The position numbers and the translations under genes were made by a program. Positions 47,751 to 49,970 of a DNA stretch of 49,970 bases are shown here, piece by piece (position 1 is the stretch's first letter; each line of letters starts with the position of its first letter). The stretch comes from Sysuimicrobium calidum (GTDB taxonomy: Bacteria > Sysuimicrobiota > Sysuimicrobiia > Sysuimicrobiales > Sysuimicrobiaceae): positions 1-49,970 of the forward strand of contig JAVKHN010000012.1 of the NCBI GenBank assembly GCA_031459935.1, written 5' to 3'. Below the pieces are notes generated by a model. That model did no database searches. It was not told the origin of the DNA and was given only the letters and a program-made list of their open reading frames with translations.

Positions 47751-49535
47751 ATGGGGCGTGTGCCCATCGCCACCCGAGCGCTCCCGTGGGAAGGGCTGGC
47801 CCGGACGTGGCGGGCCGCAACGCAGGCGGCGGTGCAGCCTGCGGTGGGTCTCGGGGTTCTGGTGGCCCTGGCCCTGGGTTGGCTATTGCTGGCTCCGCTT
47901 GGCACGCTGATCTTCGCGGCGTTCCGGGAAGGCACCAACGTCCTCCCCTTTGAGCCCGCCTCCCGCTGGACGTTGCAGAACTTCCTCTCCGTCTTCACCA
48001 ATCCCGTTCTGTACCGGCGGGTGTTCGCGGACACCGCCCTCTACACCCTGGGGTCCTGCGCGGTGGGCCTGCTGGTAGGAACCGGGTTCGCGTGGCTAGT
48101 GGAGCGCACGGACCTGCCGGGACGGCACCTGGTCTACGTGGCCCTGCTGGTGCCGCTACTGGTCCCGCCCATCGTGGTGAGCATCGGGTGGGTGATGCTG
48201 TTGGGGCCCCGGGCAGGGCTGCTGAACGTGCTGCTGCGGGCCGTGCTCGGCATGGAATCCGGAGGGAACGGCCCCCTCAACATCTTCAGCATGTGGGGAA
48301 TGATCCTGGTGCAGGGATTCGGGCTCGTGCCCCTGGTTTTCGTATTGATGGCCTCCGCCTTCCGAAATCTGGATTGGACCCTGGAGGAGGCCGCGTGGGT
48401 GTGCGGGGCTTCTCCGCTGCGGACTCTCGCGCGGGTGGTCCTGCCCATGCTCTTCCCCGCGGTGGGGTCGGTGGCTGTCCTCTCCCTCATCCTCACCCTG
48501 GAGAGCTTCGAGGTCCCTCTGCTGCTGGGGGTTTCTGCAGGGGTCCAGGTCTACAGCACCTGGATCTATTACGCCCTCAACCCCGCGGCTACCCTGCCGA
48601 ACTACGGGCAGGTGGCGGCCCTCGCGGTCCCCGGCCTTCTGGTAGGCATGGTGGGGCTGTGGGCGTACAACCGGGTCACGCGGCTTGCGGAGCGGTATGC
48701 GGTGGTGCGCGGGAAGGGATTTCGGGGAGGGGTTCGGGAGTTGGGCAGGGCCCGGTACGTGGCCATCGGGCTGGTGGGGCTGTACCTCCTGGTGACCGTA
48801 GGACTTCCGGTCGGGGTGCTGGTAGTGACCAGCCTCTTCCCCGAGGCGGTGCGAACGGGGTTCCAGCAGTGGGGGTCTCCCACCTGGGCTGCGTACCGGA
48901 AGGTGCTCACGGATGCGCAGACAGTCCTCTCCCTGCGCAACGGGGTGCTGGCCTCCGCGGCGGCTGCACTGCTTGCAGTCTCGGTGGCCACAGGTGTGGC
49001 GTGGGTGGTGACGCGGACGAATCTGCGGGGGCGGTTCGTGCTGGACTTCCTGGCGTTTTCCTCCGTGGTGATCCCCGGGGTGATCCTGGCGCTGGCGGTG
49101 ATGCTGGTATACCTGTGGCTGCCGGTGGGGCTGTACGGGACCCTGGGAATGCTAGTGGTGGCGTTTGCGGCGCGGACGGGGACGGTGAGCCGGATCCTGC
49201 GGACGGCCATGATGCAGGTGCACCGGGAGCTGGAGGAGGCGGCGTGGGTGAGCGGGTGTGCGGAGGGAGCGGCGATCCGTCGCATCCTAATCCCGCTGGT
49301 GCTGCCTGCGGTGCTCGCGGCGTGGGTCTTCCACTTCGTCATCAGCTTCCGAGAGTTCACCGTGGGGCTCGTGCTGTACCGGCCGGAGACTTCCGTGGCC
49401 GCGGTGCGGCTGTGGCACCTCTACGAGCGGGGGGATCTGCCGGAGGCGGGCGCGTTGGGGACGGTGATGCTCCTGGGGGTGGTGGCCATGGCGTACCTCG
49501 CCCGGCGGCTGTCGGGACGGTGGGGAGTTCGGTAA
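47751..49535 (+). CDS. Two-domain ABC permease (Fe3+/spermidine/thiamine type)
   Basis: This 594-residue membrane protein is built of two fused permease halves of about 290 residues. Each has six hydrophobic helices and an EAA loop: LEEAAWVCGASPLRTLARVVLPMLFP in the first half, and LEEAAWVSGCAEGAAIRRILIPLVLP in the second. This is the FbpB/SfuB/ThiP layout. No matching binding protein or ATPase is in the window, so they may lie to the right of it or elsewhere. ATG 47751 follows AGGGGA. Iron, thiamine, spermidine and phosphonate are possible ligands by family. The context suggests a role with the aromatic genes. Confidence 0.9.
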   Translation: MGRVPIATRALPWEGLARTWRAATQAAVQPAVGLGVLVALALGWLLLAPLGTLIFAAFREGTNVLPFEPASRWTLQNFLSVFTNPVLYRRVFADTALYTLGSCAVGLLVGTGFAWLVERTDLPGRHLVYVALLVPLLVPPIVVSIGWVMLLGPRAGLLNVLLRAVLGMESGGNGPLNIFSMWGMILVQGFGLVPLVFVLMASAFRNLDWTLEEAAWVCGASPLRTLARVVLPMLFPAVGSVAVLSLILTLESFEVPLLLGVSAGVQVYSTWIYYALNPAATLPNYGQVAALAVPGLLVGMVGLWAYNRVTRLAERYAVVRGKGFRGGVRELGRARYVAIGLVGLYLLVTVGLPVGVLVVTSLFPEAVRTGFQQWGSPTWAAYRKVLTDAQTVLSLRNGVLASAAAALLAVSVATGVAWVVTRTNLRGRFVLDFLAFSSVVIPGVILALAVMLVYLWLPVGLYGTLGMLVVAFAARTGTVSRILRTAMMQVHRELEEAAWVSGCAEGAAIRRILIPLVLPAVLAAWVFHFVISFREFTVGLVLYRPETSVAAVRLWHLYERGDLPEAGALGTVMLLGVVAMAYLARRLSGRWGVR

Positions 49536-49567
49536 CGGACCAGGAGATCTCGCAGCGGGAGGGGAGG

Positions 49568-49970
49568 ATGCGACTGGGTCGCTTCATCATAGACACCCAT
49601 GTGCACGCGCAGCGGTTCGCCGCGGGTCCTCAGTTGCAGGGGAGTACGGAGTATAAGGATCTTGCTTCCGTCATGCGGGGGATGGAGGCTTACGACAACA
49701 GTGCGCGGCTGCTGTACGACATGGAGCGGTACGGGGTGGACATGTGCGTGCTGCTGCCGGGGTTCGGGATGAGCAACGAGCTCAATGCGCAGCTGGTGGA
49801 GCGGCATCCGGACAAGTTCGTGGCGTGCTGCAGTGCGGTGGAGACGGCGAAGGCGGCGCTGCGGGGGGAGGTGGAGTGGACGGCACAGGCCGCGGCGCAG
49901 GAGTTGGACCGGCTGCTGAGCACGGGGAAGTTCGTGGGCATCGGGGAGGGGATTCCCTACAATCCTCGGC
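49568..49970 (+). CDS. Amidohydrolase (ACMSD/amidohydrolase-2 family), C terminus cut off
   Basis: Only 134 residues are inside the window. MRLGRFIIDTHVHAQRFAAG contains the HxH metal pair of metal-dependent TIM-barrel hydrolases (ACMSD, LigW/LigJ and 5-carboxyvanillate decarboxylase types). LLYDMERYGVDMCVLLPGF and VERHPDKFVACCSAVETAK are typical of the amidohydrolase-2 branch. GGAGGGGAGG supports the ATG at 49568. The gene lies 32 bases after the permease. Decarboxylases or hydratases of aromatic catabolism belong to this family, consistent with the neighbours, but the reaction cannot be told from half a protein. Confidence 0.85.
   Translation, partial: MRLGRFIIDTHVHAQRFAAGPQLQGSTEYKDLASVMRGMEAYDNSARLLYDMERYGVDMCVLLPGFGMSNELNAQLVERHPDKFVACCSAVETAKAALRGEVEWTAQAAAQELDRLLSTGKFVGIGEGIPYNPR

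Noticed and set aside
1..49970. CRISPR arrays, insertion sequences, transposases, toxin-antitoxin pairs
   Set aside because: No regularly spaced repeats, no terminal inverted repeats with a DDE/serine/tyrosine recombinase, and no typical toxin or antitoxin proteins were found by reading the frames.

Overview
The window is a GC-rich (by eye about two-thirds G+C), densely packed bacterial chromosome segment with about 50 protein genes and one tRNA. Many neighbouring genes overlap by 4 bases (ATGA or GTGA). The tRNA encodes its own CCA. I saw no rRNA, insertion sequence, CRISPR array or phage gene. The gene set suggests an environmental, possibly deep-branching, bacterium: formate-THF ligase, an EF-P without the usual loop lysine, an acetoin/pyruvate-type dehydrogenase, Liv- and Ssu-type ABC importers, and minor pilins. 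No gene here fixes the phylum, and the taxonomic guess is inference only.

Positions 1-20955, all on the minus strand, form one long surface-polysaccharide locus. It reads from a NarL-type response regulator (20955) through a 61-residue unknown protein, a Wzc-like copolymerase/tyrosine-kinase relative, two nucleotide-sugar dehydrogenases, an ArnT-like membrane glycosyltransferase, a Wzy/WaaL-like polymerase or ligase, a sugar epimerase, three GT4 glycosyltransferases, a methyltransferase, a PP-loop ATPase, a pyruvyl transferase, and an ABC exporter pair (Wzm/Wzt type). It ends with nucleotidyltransferase-fold proteins and a GT2 enzyme cut by the left edge. The Wzt-like ATPase carries a fused C-terminal nucleotidyltransferase domain. 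The Wzc-like protein carries a PilP/GspC-like insert and a damaged P-loop. These are the most unusual proteins of the window.

Positions 21279-29060 hold, on the plus strand, a soluble histidine kinase with its response regulator (divergent from the polysaccharide operon), tRNA-Val(GAC), a DPM1-like glycosyltransferase, a four-gene minor-pilin operon (PilV/PilW/PilX/FimT-like), EF-P and formate-THF ligase. A small zinc-ribbon membrane protein lies between the last two on the minus strand.

Positions 29065-33984 (minus strand) encode an SDR, E1-alpha, E1-beta, a free lipoyl protein, a free E2 catalytic protein and a zinc alcohol dehydrogenase. This looks like a 2-oxoacid or acetoin oxidation operon with a split E2.

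Positions 34344-41887 (plus strand) encode a protein resembling the central/swivelling part of PEP synthase without an ATP-grasp domain (phenylphosphate-synthase-alpha-like architecture), an FMN alpha-hydroxyacid dehydrogenase, and a complete Liv-type ABC importer.

Positions 42057-49970 (plus strand) encode an Ssu/Tau-type importer, a 4,5-dihydroxyphthalate-decarboxylase-like protein, a LigM/DesA-like THF-dependent aromatic O-demethylase, a VOC protein, a two-domain Fbp/Pot-type permease, and an amidohydrolase cut by the right edge. Together with formate-THF ligase this suggests uptake and demethylation of (methoxy)aromatic compounds, feeding one-carbon units to tetrahydrofolate. That reading is inference.
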